Assembly (NCBI RefSeq): GCF_030929555.1
Contig: NZ_JAVFVT010000030.1
Location: 26,018-90,017 of the forward strand
Reading direction: 5' to 3'
DNA length: 64,000 nt
From: Paenibacillus sp. LHD-117
GTDB taxonomy: Bacteria; Bacillota; Bacilli; Paenibacillales; Paenibacillaceae
This document shows positions 1 through 8,727 of this stretch, in pieces. The position numbers were made by a program, and so were the translations under genes. The first letter of the stretch is position 1. Every line of letters begins with the position of its first letter. The notes under the pieces are model-generated. The model had not been told where the DNA came from and ran no database searches. It worked only from the letters and a program-made list of their open reading frames with translations.

Positions 1-1266
1 TTCGGACCGGAATTTAAATCGGACGTGAAGCCCGTCTGGCTGGCCGTTTCCGCCGATGATTGCCATCTGTCCCATTCGCGTTCGATTGATTATGAGGCTT
101 TTATCCGGCGGGAGCTGGGCGACGATACGATTGCCCGTTTTCACGAGAAGATCAAGGCCGCCGGCGGAAATCCCGAAGCGTTCAGGCTGGTTGCGGTTCA
201 TCCGTGGCAGTGGAGAGAGATCATCGGGACAGCCTTTCACCGGAATATTGCCGAAGGAAGCATGATTGCGCTCGGTGAAAGCGATGAGGCGTACCGCCCG
301 CAGCAATCGATTCGGACGCTCGCTAATGCGGTCTCCCCGCAAAAGTCGTATTTGAAGCTGCCGCTCAGCATTACGAATACGTCGACCGGCCGGATATTGG
401 CCCGTCATACGATTCTGAACGCGGCGCTTATTTCCGATTGGCTTTATGGGCTTCTGGAACGCGATCCGGCGGCACAGCGGACCGGCGTTATTTTGCTTCG
501 CGAATTGGCGGGGGTCGCGTTCGATCACGAGACGCTGCCGGAGCTGGCGCAGGCGAAAGCGTACGGAACGCTTGGCTTTATTTGGCGGGAAAGCCTGCAC
601 GGTTATTTGCCGGCAGGCGAAGAAGCCGTTCCGTTCAACGGGCTTTGCCATGTCGAGGCGGCCGGGCGTCCGCTCATCGCCCCGTGGGTCGAACGGCACG
701 GCGTGCACGAATGGACGGAGGCGTTAATCCGATGTTCCGTCATCCCGCTCATCCATATGCTTTATTCGCATGGGGTGGCGCTCGAGTCGCACGCGCAAAA
801 TATGATCCTGATTCATCGCGGCGGAATGCCGGTACGCGTGGCGCTCAAAGATTTTCATGACGGGGTTCGTTTCTCGCGCCGCCATTTGGCCGATCCAGAA
901 GCATGCCCTGAGCTGAACCCGGTGCCGGGCCATCATCCGAAAATCAACCGCAATTCGTTCATTGAAACGGACGAGGCGGCGGTCGTTCGCGATTTTGTCC
1001 ACGATGCGTTCTTTTTTATTAACATCGCCGAGCTTTGCATGTTTCTGGAGGAGCATTTCGGTTTCGAAGAAACGGAGTTTTGGCGGATCGTAGCGGGAGT
1101 CATTCGCGAATACGAGCGGGAGCATCCGGAGCACCGTGAACGGTTTGAGCAGTTTGATTTGTTCGCGGATACGATTCAGGTTGAGCAGCTGACGAAACGG
1201 CGGCTTTTCGGCGACACGGAGTTCCGCGTGCATGACGTGCCGAATCCGCTCCGTCTATACCGTTAG
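1..1266 (+). CDS. IucA/IucC-family (NIS) siderophore synthetase, 5' truncated by window edge
   Basis: This is the C-terminal ~420 residues of an NRPS-independent siderophore (NIS) synthetase. These enzymes use ATP to couple a carboxylate such as citrate to an amine or alcohol in the cytosol. The frame is open from base 1, so the true start lies upstream; the GTG at 25 is only an internal codon. Family signatures seen are HPWQW, the SPQKSYLKLPLSITNTSTGR nucleotide-binding segment, a His/Gln pair in ALESHAQNM and the LKDFHDG stretch typical of the FhuF-like C-terminal domain. It ends 12 bases before an SbnG-like gene and heads a same-strand operon, which points to staphyloferrin-B-like synthesis. 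Whether it is an SbnE, SbnF or SbnC equivalent cannot be settled without the N-terminus and a tree. Confidence 0.93.
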   Translation, partial: FGPEFKSDVKPVWLAVSADDCHLSHSRSIDYEAFIRRELGDDTIARFHEKIKAAGGNPEAFRLVAVHPWQWREIIGTAFHRNIAEGSMIALGESDEAYRPQQSIRTLANAVSPQKSYLKLPLSITNTSTGRILARHTILNAALISDWLYGLLERDPAAQRTGVILLRELAGVAFDHETLPELAQAKAYGTLGFIWRESLHGYLPAGEEAVPFNGLCHVEAAGRPLIAPWVERHGVHEWTEALIRCSVIPLIHMLYSHGVALESHAQNMILIHRGGMPVRVALKDFHDGVRFSRRHLADPEACPELNPVPGHHPKINRNSFIETDEAAVVRDFVHDAFFFINIAELCMFLEEHFGFEETEFWRIVAGVIREYEREHPEHRERFEQFDLFADTIQVEQLTKRRLFGDTEFRVHDVPNPLRLYR

Positions 1267-1278
1267 GCGGGGTTCGGC

Positions 1279-2070
1279 ATGTTACAGGAAAACCGGTTGA
1301 AGCGAAAGCTGCGGGACGGACATCCCGTTTTCGGACTGTTTTGCTCGATTCCGTCCCCTGTCGTCGTCGAGATGATCGGATGCGCCGATTTTGATTTTGT
1401 CATTATCGATACGGAGCATGTGCTGGTCAACCCTGAAACGCTGGAGAATATGATCCGCGCCGCCGAAGCGGTTGGCATTACGGCGCTTGTGCGTGTGTCG
1501 GAACTGAATCCAAAAGAAATTCTCCGGGCGCTCGACGGAGGCGCTCAAGGCATCGTCGTGCCCTCGGTGGAGAGCAGGGAACAGGCGCAGCAGATCGTGC
1601 GCGCCTGCCGGTATTATCCGCTTGGCACGAGAAGCCTGAACGGCGGACGGCCGGGAGCGTTCGGCAAGCACAGCCTTGTTGCATACATGGAAAAGGCCAA
1701 CGAAGAAATAATGGTCGTCCCGATGATCGAAAGCCGGGCGGGCGTCGAGCGGGCGGACGAAATCTTATCCGTTCCCGGTGTCGATATGGTGCTTGAGGGA
1801 GCGGCCGACCTGTCGCAGTCTTACGGCGTACCCTGGCAGCTGCGCGAAGCAAGCGTACGCGAGGGACTGCTTCGGGCGCATGCAGCCGCAGAACGGAACG
1901 GCGTTCCGTTCTGCGCGATTCCGCGCGCCTCCGAAGATATCGAGGCTTGGCAGGAGAGAGGTGTTCGTGCATTTGTGCTCGGCGACGAGCGGGGCATTGC
2001 GTTCCGGGCGCTGCGCGGGCACTTGCAGACGTATTCAGAGAAAGTGCGGAAAGGAAAGAGTTATGAATAA
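1279..2070 (+). CDS. sbnG: HpcH/HpaI-aldolase-fold citrate synthase, SbnG-like
   Basis: A 263-residue protein of the HpcH/HpaI aldolase fold (TIM barrel, metal-dependent). The motifs DFVIIDTEH near residue 37, the glycine-rich GAQGIVVPSVES near residue 90 and a metal-site Glu in VVPMIES fit this family. In staphyloferrin B clusters this fold is used by SbnG, which makes citrate from oxaloacetate and acetyl-CoA for the siderophore. The position between a NIS synthetase and an SbnH-like decarboxylase supports that role over catabolic 2,4-dihydroxyhept-2-enedioate aldolase, which is the main alternative. A GGCGGGG ribosome site precedes the ATG. The stop overlaps the next gene's start by 8 bases (ATGAATAA), implying coupled translation. 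Confidence 0.85.
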   Translation: MLQENRLKRKLRDGHPVFGLFCSIPSPVVVEMIGCADFDFVIIDTEHVLVNPETLENMIRAAEAVGITALVRVSELNPKEILRALDGGAQGIVVPSVESREQAQQIVRACRYYPLGTRSLNGGRPGAFGKHSLVAYMEKANEEIMVVPMIESRAGVERADEILSVPGVDMVLEGAADLSQSYGVPWQLREASVREGLLRAHAAAERNGVPFCAIPRASEDIEAWQERGVRAFVLGDERGIAFRALRGHLQTYSEKVRKGKSYE

Positions 2071-3271
2071 TGTGAGAACGGCAGACAAGGCCGTCAATTA
2101 CATCGAACAGTGGTCGCAGACGCGGCCGGAACCGGTTTGCGCATTTATTTACGATTTGCAGGCGCTGCGTGAGCACGCGACCTCCCGCGTACAGTCGCTG
2201 CCCGAGCAGTGCCGGTTGTTTTATGCGGTAAAAGCCAACTCGGACCGGGAGATTCTGGAGCAGCTGGCCGATACCGTTCACGGATTCGAAGCGGCATCGC
2301 TTGGGGAAATTGTGAAAATCAGAGAGGTATCGCAGGCGGTTCCGATTTTGTTCGGGGGACCGGGAAAGACGGATCGGGAAATTGTGGGCGCGATTGACAA
2401 CCGGGTCAGCCTGATCCACGCGGAAAGCGTGCACGAATTGCAGCGCATTCAGCTTATCGCGGAGCAGCGCGGGGCGGTCGTTCCGGTGCTGCTGCGGGTT
2501 AATCTCCATTCCACCCTTCCCGAAGCAACGCTGGCCATGGGCGGGAGGCCGACCCAGTTCGGCATTGATGAAGAAGATGTCCCGGAAGCGATCCGGCTCG
2601 CTCTGTCTCTGCCTGCCATCAAGCTGGAAGGTTTTCATCTGCACTCGATTTCCAATAATCTGGATGCGAGACGTCATGCGCAGCTCGTATCCTTGTACTG
2701 CACGCGCGTCCGGCAGTGGGCCGAACAATTCGGCCTGAACGTTTCCGTCTTGAATGCGGGAGGCGGCATCGGCGTCAATTATGCGGATTTAAACAATCAG
2801 TTCGATTGGGATACGTTTGTACATGAGCTGCGGAACGTACTGGACGAACAGGCATGGGAAGGGCTTCAGCTTATTTTCGAGCCCGGGCGGTACATAACGG
2901 CAGCGTGCGGCTGGTATGCGGTCCAGGTGATCGACATCAAGCGGAATCACGGCAAGCATTACGCGATCGTCCGCGGCGGAACAAACCATTTCCGGCTGCC
3001 GGTATCCTGGCAGCACAGCCACCCGTTTGACATCGTCCCTCTCCCGCGCTGGCCGTATCCTTTCCCGAGGACGGAACTGGCGGATACCGAAGTCACGGTC
3101 GTCGGTCAGCTCTGTACGCCTAAGGATGTCATGGCGAAGGATGAGCGGGTTTCGCGGCTTCGAATCGGGGATGTAATCCTGTTCCGTTATGCGGGTGCAT
3201 ACGGGTGGGCGATTTCGCATCATGACTTTTTAAGCCATCCGCATCCCGAGCATGTGTACCTGATGGAATGA
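2063..3271 (+). CDS. sbnH: SbnH-like PLP-dependent decarboxylase (fold type III), copy 1
   Basis: A 402-residue alanine-racemase-fold PLP enzyme of the ornithine/diaminopimelate decarboxylase class. The PLP lysine is K57 in FYAVKANSD. A His in FHLHSISNN, the phosphate-binding GGGIGVNY loop and EPGRY follow, and the C-terminal YAGAYGWAISHHDF motif supplies the active-site Tyr. In the staphyloferrin B pathway SbnH decarboxylates the citryl-diaminopropionate intermediate. The start at 2063 was chosen because it has AAAGGAAAG just upstream and overlaps the SbnG-like stop; the open frame upstream of it is antisense-like noise. A second copy lies at 6510-7748 in the same operon, which is unusual. 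The substrate of each copy is not determined by sequence. Confidence 0.87.
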   Translation: MNNVRTADKAVNYIEQWSQTRPEPVCAFIYDLQALREHATSRVQSLPEQCRLFYAVKANSDREILEQLADTVHGFEAASLGEIVKIREVSQAVPILFGGPGKTDREIVGAIDNRVSLIHAESVHELQRIQLIAEQRGAVVPVLLRVNLHSTLPEATLAMGGRPTQFGIDEEDVPEAIRLALSLPAIKLEGFHLHSISNNLDARRHAQLVSLYCTRVRQWAEQFGLNVSVLNAGGGIGVNYADLNNQFDWDTFVHELRNVLDEQAWEGLQLIFEPGRYITAACGWYAVQVIDIKRNHGKHYAIVRGGTNHFRLPVSWQHSHPFDIVPLPRWPYPFPRTELADTEVTVVGQLCTPKDVMAKDERVSRLRIGDVILFRYAGAYGWAISHHDFLSHPHPEHVYLME

Positions 3272-3298
3272 TTACGAAACCTTCGAGAGGAGAGCCAT

Positions 3299-5218
3299 AT
3301 GACAGCTGTGAGTACGGACATTCGTATTAACCGTTCGCTCGTTCAAGCCGCATCTTATGTACAGACCGATTTGGTGAACGCTTTATTGGCGGAAGAACTG
3401 TTGACCGAAGGCGAAGCGGGTAAGGTAATCGGTGTCGATGAGCTGCCTCCGGCGCTGCGCGACGCTTATCAAGCATGGGATAACGGTAATTCTCCGGATT
3501 TCGTATTTTGTCGACAGGTACGCGGGAAGGAAGAGTACAGTCTGCTTATTCCGGTAGAGCCTGCGTACCATCAACCGTACCGGATTCACGGTCAAAGGAT
3601 CATTCAAGCAATGACGGATACGAATAGCGGCTTGACGTTGCGGTCATTGGATTTGGAAGCATTATTGGATGTGCTGGCTGCATGCTGGGCAGGAGCATCA
3701 GCCGCTTCTTATCACGGTGAGTCATTATTCGAGCAGCTTCGCGTCTCGGCCCTGCATAAGGCTTTATCGATACAGGCGCAAATGGCGAGCGCCGGCAATC
3801 TGCCGGCATTCCCGGCCTCCTTACTCGCGCTGGAACGATGGTCCGCGCTGAGAGATCGTCCGTTCCACCCGGCGGCGAAAGCGAAGGGCGGATGGAACGA
3901 TAAGGATTACGTCAACTACAGCGCGGAATACGGCGGTACATTCCCGCTTCAGTGGATTGCCGTCAAACGGGACATTTTGTTGGCCGGAGACGGAGCGGAG
4001 GGGCGGGGTGCAGCCGATTTTCTGCTGTCCGGGGATGATCGGGGGCAGCTGGACGCCGCCATGCGACGGCTCGGCTTAGGCGGGGACGATTATGCCGCGC
4101 TGCCGGTACACCCTTGGCAGCTCGAACGGATGCTTCCCCGGGAGTTCGGCACCGAGATGGAGAACGGGGCATGCGTTCCGCTAGGGATTGCCGCCGGAGG
4201 CGATTACGCCGCGACGTCATCCGTCCGTTCGCTTGCGCCTACAGGCGAAGGGCCTCATGTTAAGCTGCCGCTAGGCATCGTATCGCTCGGCGCGATCCGG
4301 TCGCTGCCGGCCCTTTATATGACGAATGGCACCAGAGGACAAAGGCTGCTTGAACAGCTGCGGGCTGCAGATCAAACATTGGCAGGACGGCTTTACTTAT
4401 GCGACGAGACGGCTTGGTGGGCGTACATGCCCAAGGCAGGCGACTGGTTTGACGACCGGCCGCGGCATTTGTCCTGCCAGATTCGGTCATACCCGGCGGA
4501 ATTGCTGCGCGATCCATCGTACCAGATGGTTCCGATGGCGGCGCTGGCCGTCTGCGAACCCGGTATGGACACCCATCTGTTCGATGCCTGGATGAGGCTT
4601 CGGGGAATGCGGCCGGGCGCTGAGGCGGCACGGCATCTATTCGGTGAACTGTGCGATGAATTTTTGAGCTTGTGCATGCGAATGCTTCGCTTCGGCGTTC
4701 TGCCGGAAATCCATGGACAAAATGTACTGGTCGTCCTGAAGAACGGGACGCCGTCGGGAATCGTGCTGCGCGACCACGATACGGTTCGCCTTCATCTCCC
4801 ATGGCTTGAACGCAGCGGCATGGCCGATCCCGGGTATATCGTCAAGCCTGGCCGCCCCAATTCGCTTTACAACGAAACGCCGGAGCAGCTGCTGTTTTAT
4901 TTGCAGACACTCGGCATTCAGGTCAATTTATATGCGATTGCCGATTCGCTTGCCGGACGCTACCGGATGAAGGAGGAATCGCTCTGGCAGACGATGCGCG
5001 AAAGCCTGGAGCAAGCTGTTGAATGTGCCGGTTTGCCGGATCAAGACCGGATGGCGGTAGAGGAGATTTTGTTCGAACGGGAAATGTGGCCGTGGAAGCA
5101 AATTATTACGCCGCTGCTTCGGCAGCAGGGTGTACCCGGGGGCAGCATGCCTTCGGGCAGCGGGCAGGCTCCGAATCCGTTCGTGGCGCTGGTCCGCCGC
5201 AGGCGGCCGGCAAAATGA
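3299..5218 (+). CDS. IucA/IucC-family (NIS) siderophore synthetase, full length
   Basis: A 639-residue NIS synthetase, the usual size for the family. Recognisable parts are HPWQLERML near residue 275, SSVRSLAPTGEGPHVKLPLG (the nucleotide-binding segment) and GTRGQRLLEQL. The C-terminal FhuF-like region carries EIHGQNVLVVL and LRDHDTVRLH. The start ATG has GAGAGGAGAG upstream. The end overlaps the MFS gene by ATGA. Together with the partial synthetase at the left edge, two NIS enzymes are visible. Staphyloferrin B synthesis uses three, so a third is expected upstream of the window. Cytosolic. Which condensation it catalyses is inference. Confidence 0.94.
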   Translation: MTAVSTDIRINRSLVQAASYVQTDLVNALLAEELLTEGEAGKVIGVDELPPALRDAYQAWDNGNSPDFVFCRQVRGKEEYSLLIPVEPAYHQPYRIHGQRIIQAMTDTNSGLTLRSLDLEALLDVLAACWAGASAASYHGESLFEQLRVSALHKALSIQAQMASAGNLPAFPASLLALERWSALRDRPFHPAAKAKGGWNDKDYVNYSAEYGGTFPLQWIAVKRDILLAGDGAEGRGAADFLLSGDDRGQLDAAMRRLGLGGDDYAALPVHPWQLERMLPREFGTEMENGACVPLGIAAGGDYAATSSVRSLAPTGEGPHVKLPLGIVSLGAIRSLPALYMTNGTRGQRLLEQLRAADQTLAGRLYLCDETAWWAYMPKAGDWFDDRPRHLSCQIRSYPAELLRDPSYQMVPMAALAVCEPGMDTHLFDAWMRLRGMRPGAEAARHLFGELCDEFLSLCMRMLRFGVLPEIHGQNVLVVLKNGTPSGIVLRDHDTVRLHLPWLERSGMADPGYIVKPGRPNSLYNETPEQLLFYLQTLGIQVNLYAIADSLAGRYRMKEESLWQTMRESLEQAVECAGLPDQDRMAVEEILFEREMWPWKQIITPLLRQQGVPGGSMPSGSGQAPNPFVALVRRRRPAK

Positions 5219-6483
5219 GCGGCGCCGCAGATTGGAAACGCAGCCTGCGGCTGCTTTGGGGCGCACATTTTCTATCGACTGCCAGCCTGACGGCGATCGC
5301 CCCGTTTTTGCCGATGTACATGGAGGAAATGGGCGGGAAGGAAGACGCTTTGCTTTGGAGCGGGCTGGCACTGGCGGTGCCTGCTCTTTCGTATGCGCTG
5401 ACAGCGCCGCTATGGGGCAAGCTAGGGGATCGGATCGGAAGAAAATGGATGGTCGTCCGGGCGTCGATCGGCATAGCAGCCGTCCTAGCTGCAATGGGCT
5501 TCGCACAGACGCCGGCACAGCTGCTGGCGTTACGTTTGCTGCAAGGTGTGCTCGGCGGCGTTGTCGACGCAGGAGTCGCGTTTGCCGGCGGGGCTGCGCC
5601 GGAGAATGAGCGGGGAAAAGCGCTCGGGAAGCTGGAGGGGGCGGTGGCGGCCGGTTCTCTCGCCGGGCCGCTCATCATCGGACTGTTCTGGGGAACGATC
5701 GGTTTCCGCACACTGCTGCTGCTGTTCGGCGGCTTGCTGATGGTCTGGTCGGTCGCAGCGGCAATCGGTTTGAAGGAAAGCGGGGAGATGAGGGAGCAGG
5801 TGCGGGAACGTGCCTCACATCCGGCAAGTGTTCCTGTCGTTCTTCGCCGGCTGCTTGCCGATCGCAGATGCGGCGTATTTTTAATGGCCGGAATATGCGC
5901 CAATATCGGGGCATATGGTCTTCTTTCGGTATTCGCTCCGCACGTGAACCAATTGGCTGGAGACGCTAGCGGCGCGGCGGTATGGCTCGGCATTCTGCAG
6001 GGCGTAACCTGGGCCGCCTCGTGGGCGGCCGCTTCCTGGTGGGGGAAGCGGAACGACAGCGTTCCGGTCGAACGGAACTTCGCCATAGCCGCCGCTGTCT
6101 GCGGCGTGGCTGTAATGCTGCAGGCGGCCGTAGTAAGCCCCGAGTGGCTGATCCCGCTGCGCTTGCTGCAGGGCTTTGGCTTCAGTGCGCTGCTGCAATC
6201 GGTATATCTGGTGGTCGTCCGGACATCGGGAGCGGATAATCGGGGGGCGAGCATCGGATCGGCCAGCAGCCTCCTTGTTACCGGTCAAATTGCGGGTCCG
6301 CTTATGGGAGGGCTTCTTGCCGCATGGTTCAGTCCCGCGTTTGTCTTTGTTCAGTTCGGGGCGGTTTTCGTGTTTTCTGCCTTCCTGGTGCTGGTGCAGG
6401 CGAGGGTGGCGTTACATTCGCCGGCAAGAGCGACTGCTTCCGAAACGGGACTTGCTTCGAGTCCTATTCAAAGGGGCAAATGA
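5215..6483 (+). CDS. MFS transporter, probable siderophore exporter (SbnD-like)
   Basis: A 422-residue major facilitator with about 12 hydrophobic segments. It has the family loop GKLGDRIGRKWMV between helices 2 and 3 and a motif-C-like GSLAGPLIIG in helix 5. The ATG at 5215 overlaps the synthetase stop (ATGA), so it is translationally coupled to siderophore synthesis. The most likely role is export of the finished siderophore across the cytoplasmic membrane, as SbnD does in staphylococci. Its similarity to the TetA/MdtG-type DHA1 exporters is what the sequence shows; the cargo is inferred from the operon. Confidence 0.88.
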   Translation: MSGAADWKRSLRLLWGAHFLSTASLTAIAPFLPMYMEEMGGKEDALLWSGLALAVPALSYALTAPLWGKLGDRIGRKWMVVRASIGIAAVLAAMGFAQTPAQLLALRLLQGVLGGVVDAGVAFAGGAAPENERGKALGKLEGAVAAGSLAGPLIIGLFWGTIGFRTLLLLFGGLLMVWSVAAAIGLKESGEMREQVRERASHPASVPVVLRRLLADRRCGVFLMAGICANIGAYGLLSVFAPHVNQLAGDASGAAVWLGILQGVTWAASWAAASWWGKRNDSVPVERNFAIAAAVCGVAVMLQAAVVSPEWLIPLRLLQGFGFSALLQSVYLVVVRTSGADNRGASIGSASSLLVTGQIAGPLMGGLLAAWFSPAFVFVQFGAVFVFSAFLVLVQARVALHSPARATASETGLASSPIQRGK

Positions 6484-6509
6484 TTCACAAAACTTCGAGG
6501 AGCAGGAAG

Positions 6510-7748
6510 ATGAAACGAATATCCAATGTTATTCACAGCTGGAAACGGGATCATCCCGGCGAACCGTTCAGCGCGTATATCTACGATCTTGGCGAGTTGA
6601 AGCGGCATGCGGCGCGCATCGTCGCCACATTGCCTGCCGGAGCAGCCTATTATTACGCGATAAAAGCTAACTCCGACCCGAAAATAATCGAAGCCCTTCT
6701 GTCCGTTGCGGCCGGGTTCGAGGTCGCTTCGCTAGGCGAAGCGGAGAAAGTGCGCGAAGTATCCCGGGAAGCAAGCATTATTTTCGGAGGTCCGGGCAAA
6801 ACGGACGATGAAATCGAAAACGCGCTGCGCCTGCGGGTATCATTGCTGCATGTCGAAAGTACGGCCGAGCTGCTTCGGGTGAATTGGATTGCAGAACGGC
6901 TGGATTTGAAGGCCGATATTTTGCTGAGAGTCAATTTGCGCGGCCCACTGCCTGCCGGCACGCTGCAAATGTGCGGCGTACCTTCGCAGTTCGGCATTGA
7001 CGAAGCCGATATTCCACAGGCGATTGAGCTTGCGCAAAGCTGTTCTTATGTCGCCCTTAAAGGGTTTCACTTTCATTCGCTGTCCAATCATCTGGATGCG
7101 CACCAGCATGCTGCGATGGTTGGGCATTATATCGAACGTGCGCGGCATTGGCAGAGCCGGTACGGCTTCGATTTGCACTATGTGAACGCAGGCGGAGGGG
7201 TCGGAATCAATTACGAGCATTTGGAATCGCCATTCGATTGGGAGTCGTTCGTACAGAAGCTCGGACAAATCATCGGCCAGGAAGCCGGAGAGAGCGCTCC
7301 GTCCCTTTTCCCGGAAATTCTGTTCGAATGCGGGCGTTATACGGTCGCTTCCTGCGGTTATTACGCCGCGGAAGTGCTGGACATCAAACGGATCGGGGGA
7401 TCGCATTTTGCGGTCGTAAACGGTGGCCTGCACCATTTTCTGCTGCCCGGCGCTTGGAAGCATCGGCATCCGCTCTTCGTCGTACCAGTCGAGAGCTGGC
7501 CCTACCCATGGCCAAGAATGGAAATTCATGATCTTCCGGTAACGATTGTCGGCCGGATGAACAGCACTCGTGACATATTGGCGCGAAATGAACCAATGAC
7601 GAGGCTCCGGGCCGGGGATGTGCTCGTATTTCCGTACGCAGGGGCATACGGTTGGTCGATTTCCGCGCACGGTTTCAGCAGTTTGGAGCATCCTCAGTTT
7701 TTTGTATCTAAGTTAGCAAAATCATGCAATCGAGTGCAGAGCAAATGA
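6510..7748 (+). CDS. SbnH-like PLP-dependent decarboxylase (fold type III), copy 2
   Basis: A 412-residue paralogue of the gene at 2063-3271, with the same signatures: PLP lysine K52 in YYAIKANSD, FHFHSLSNH, GGGVGINY, CGRY and YAGAYGWSISAHGF. The start at 6510 has GAGGAG seven bases upstream. An alternative ATG at 6480 overlaps the MFS stop, with AAGGGG only three bases before it. It is the last gene of the siderophore operon; a terminator hairpin spans its stop codon. The two copies differ along most of their length, so they are not a recent duplication. They may act on two different amine precursors or intermediates, which would make a product different from staphyloferrin B. Confidence 0.85.
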   Translation: MKRISNVIHSWKRDHPGEPFSAYIYDLGELKRHAARIVATLPAGAAYYYAIKANSDPKIIEALLSVAAGFEVASLGEAEKVREVSREASIIFGGPGKTDDEIENALRLRVSLLHVESTAELLRVNWIAERLDLKADILLRVNLRGPLPAGTLQMCGVPSQFGIDEADIPQAIELAQSCSYVALKGFHFHSLSNHLDAHQHAAMVGHYIERARHWQSRYGFDLHYVNAGGGVGINYEHLESPFDWESFVQKLGQIIGQEAGESAPSLFPEILFECGRYTVASCGYYAAEVLDIKRIGGSHFAVVNGGLHHFLLPGAWKHRHPLFVVPVESWPYPWPRMEIHDLPVTIVGRMNSTRDILARNEPMTRLRAGDVLVFPYAGAYGWSISAHGFSSLEHPQFFVSKLAKSCNRVQSK

Positions 7749-7774
7749 TCTGCACTCGGTTGCGTTATTTGTGT
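7726..7774 (+). terminator. Hairpin terminator closing the siderophore operon
   Basis: A 15-bp stem (7726-7740 with 7749-7763, one G-T pair) encloses an 8-base loop that contains the stop codon of the second SbnH-like gene. It is followed by a T-rich stretch. The stem starts inside the coding region. It separates the biosynthetic operon from the Fur-controlled uptake genes. Confidence 0.7.
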
Positions 7775-7821
7775 TATGGAAAAAAACGATAAAAAAATGC
7801 TGATGTTGATTTCTTTATATA

Positions 7822-7850
7822 TTGATAATGATTATCATTTATATTACAAT
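7822..7850 (+). promoter_or_regulatory. Fur box over a sigma-A promoter for the lipoprotein gene
   Basis: GATAATGATTATCATT at 7824-7839 is a near-perfect Fur box core. It overlaps the -35 TTGATA (7822-7827) and fills the 17-base spacer before a -10 TACAAT (7845-7850). Binding here would block RNA polymerase, so iron repression of the lipoprotein at 7888 is expected. Confidence 0.88.
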
Positions 7851-7887
7851 AAGGTTGTTATTTTTCACGATGATCAGGAGGGAATAA

Positions 7888-8622
7888 ATGGTGAGGCAAT
7901 TGTTCGTATTGGCCGTCCTAGCGTGCGTGTTGATTATGGCCGGATGCGGTTCGGCAGCCGAAAACAAGGAAGCTTCGGGGAATCAGACGGCAGTGACGGC
8001 TGAGACCGATTCCGAAACAAGCTCCAACGAGAGCGGGATGAAGGAAGAAGCATCAACTGAGCCGTCGACAAATGAGACGGAAAAGGCGGCAGAAGTTAAA
8101 GAAGCCGAGGCAGCCAAAGAAACTGAAGCCACAAAAGCGACAACCGAAACAAAGGAAACCGTAGTAAAAACGGAAAAAAAAGCGGAGACGAAAGTATCCA
8201 AACAAACGAAAGAGATTCAAAAGGCGACGGTAACCAATAAAGAAACCAATGAAGCTGTCGTAGGATCGATCATGAATAAAACCGAGACGAAGGCGCCTGC
8301 CGTAAAAGCGGCCGATAAAGCCGATATTGAAAAAGCTGTGACGGTGATCCGGACGCTTGTGAAAGATTTGAAGCAAAAAGCCGAAGAGAGCAGCGCCGAA
8401 GAAGTAAAAACGCTTGCCGGACAAATCATCAAAGCCTGGGATGCCCTAAAATCGGATGTTAAAACGGCCGATGCGGAGTCGTACACGTTCCTTGACGAAA
8501 AAATAACGAAGCTTACCGAACAGATCGGTATGGATCCAATCGACTTGGAAGCTGTTATGCAAACGGACTATCAAATCTATCAAGGCTTCAGACAGCTGGC
8601 CGAAAAGCTGGGTATTGAATAA
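7888..8622 (+). CDS. Fur-controlled surface lipoprotein of unknown function
   Basis: A 244-residue lipoprotein: short charged N-terminus, hydrophobic core and lipobox LIMAGC with the lipidated Cys at residue 20. Residues ~25-140 are low-complexity and rich in Glu, Lys, Thr and Ala, a likely extended wall-spanning linker. Residues ~145-244 are predicted helical (AGQIIKAWDALKSDV, then ESYTFLDEKITKL). The Trp/Val-Lys/Tyr spacing faintly recalls the helical extracellular part of EfeO/FTR1 iron proteins; that link is weak. AGGAGGG precedes the ATG. The Fur box and the adjacent ferric-siderophore transporter argue for a role in iron capture at the cell surface. No family was firmly recognised. Confidence 0.82.
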   Translation: MVRQLFVLAVLACVLIMAGCGSAAENKEASGNQTAVTAETDSETSSNESGMKEEASTEPSTNETEKAAEVKEAEAAKETEATKATTETKETVVKTEKKAETKVSKQTKEIQKATVTNKETNEAVVGSIMNKTETKAPAVKAADKADIEKAVTVIRTLVKDLKQKAEESSAEEVKTLAGQIIKAWDALKSDVKTADAESYTFLDEKITKLTEQIGMDPIDLEAVMQTDYQIYQGFRQLAEKLGIE

Positions 8623-8637
8623 TTTAAAAATTCGTAC

Positions 8638-8691
8638 TTGACAGACGGAAGTAACAATAATATGATTCTATTTGAAAATGATTATCATTAT
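8638..8691 (+). promoter_or_regulatory. Sigma-A promoter with Fur box for the siderophore-uptake operon
   Basis: TTGACA (8638-8643), a 17-base spacer and TATGAT (8661-8666) form a near-consensus promoter. GAAAATGATTATCATTA at 8674-8690 is a Fur box lying just after the -10, around the expected transcription start. This should make the binding-protein operon iron-repressed. Confidence 0.9.
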
Positions 8692-8727
8692 TAAAGTACC
8701 TGTCGGCGAAAGGGAGAGAGAAAGTTC

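Noticed and set aside
5106..6254. 382-codon minus-strand frame opposite the MFS exporter
   Set aside because: Mirror of a real gene with no family features and no ribosome site.
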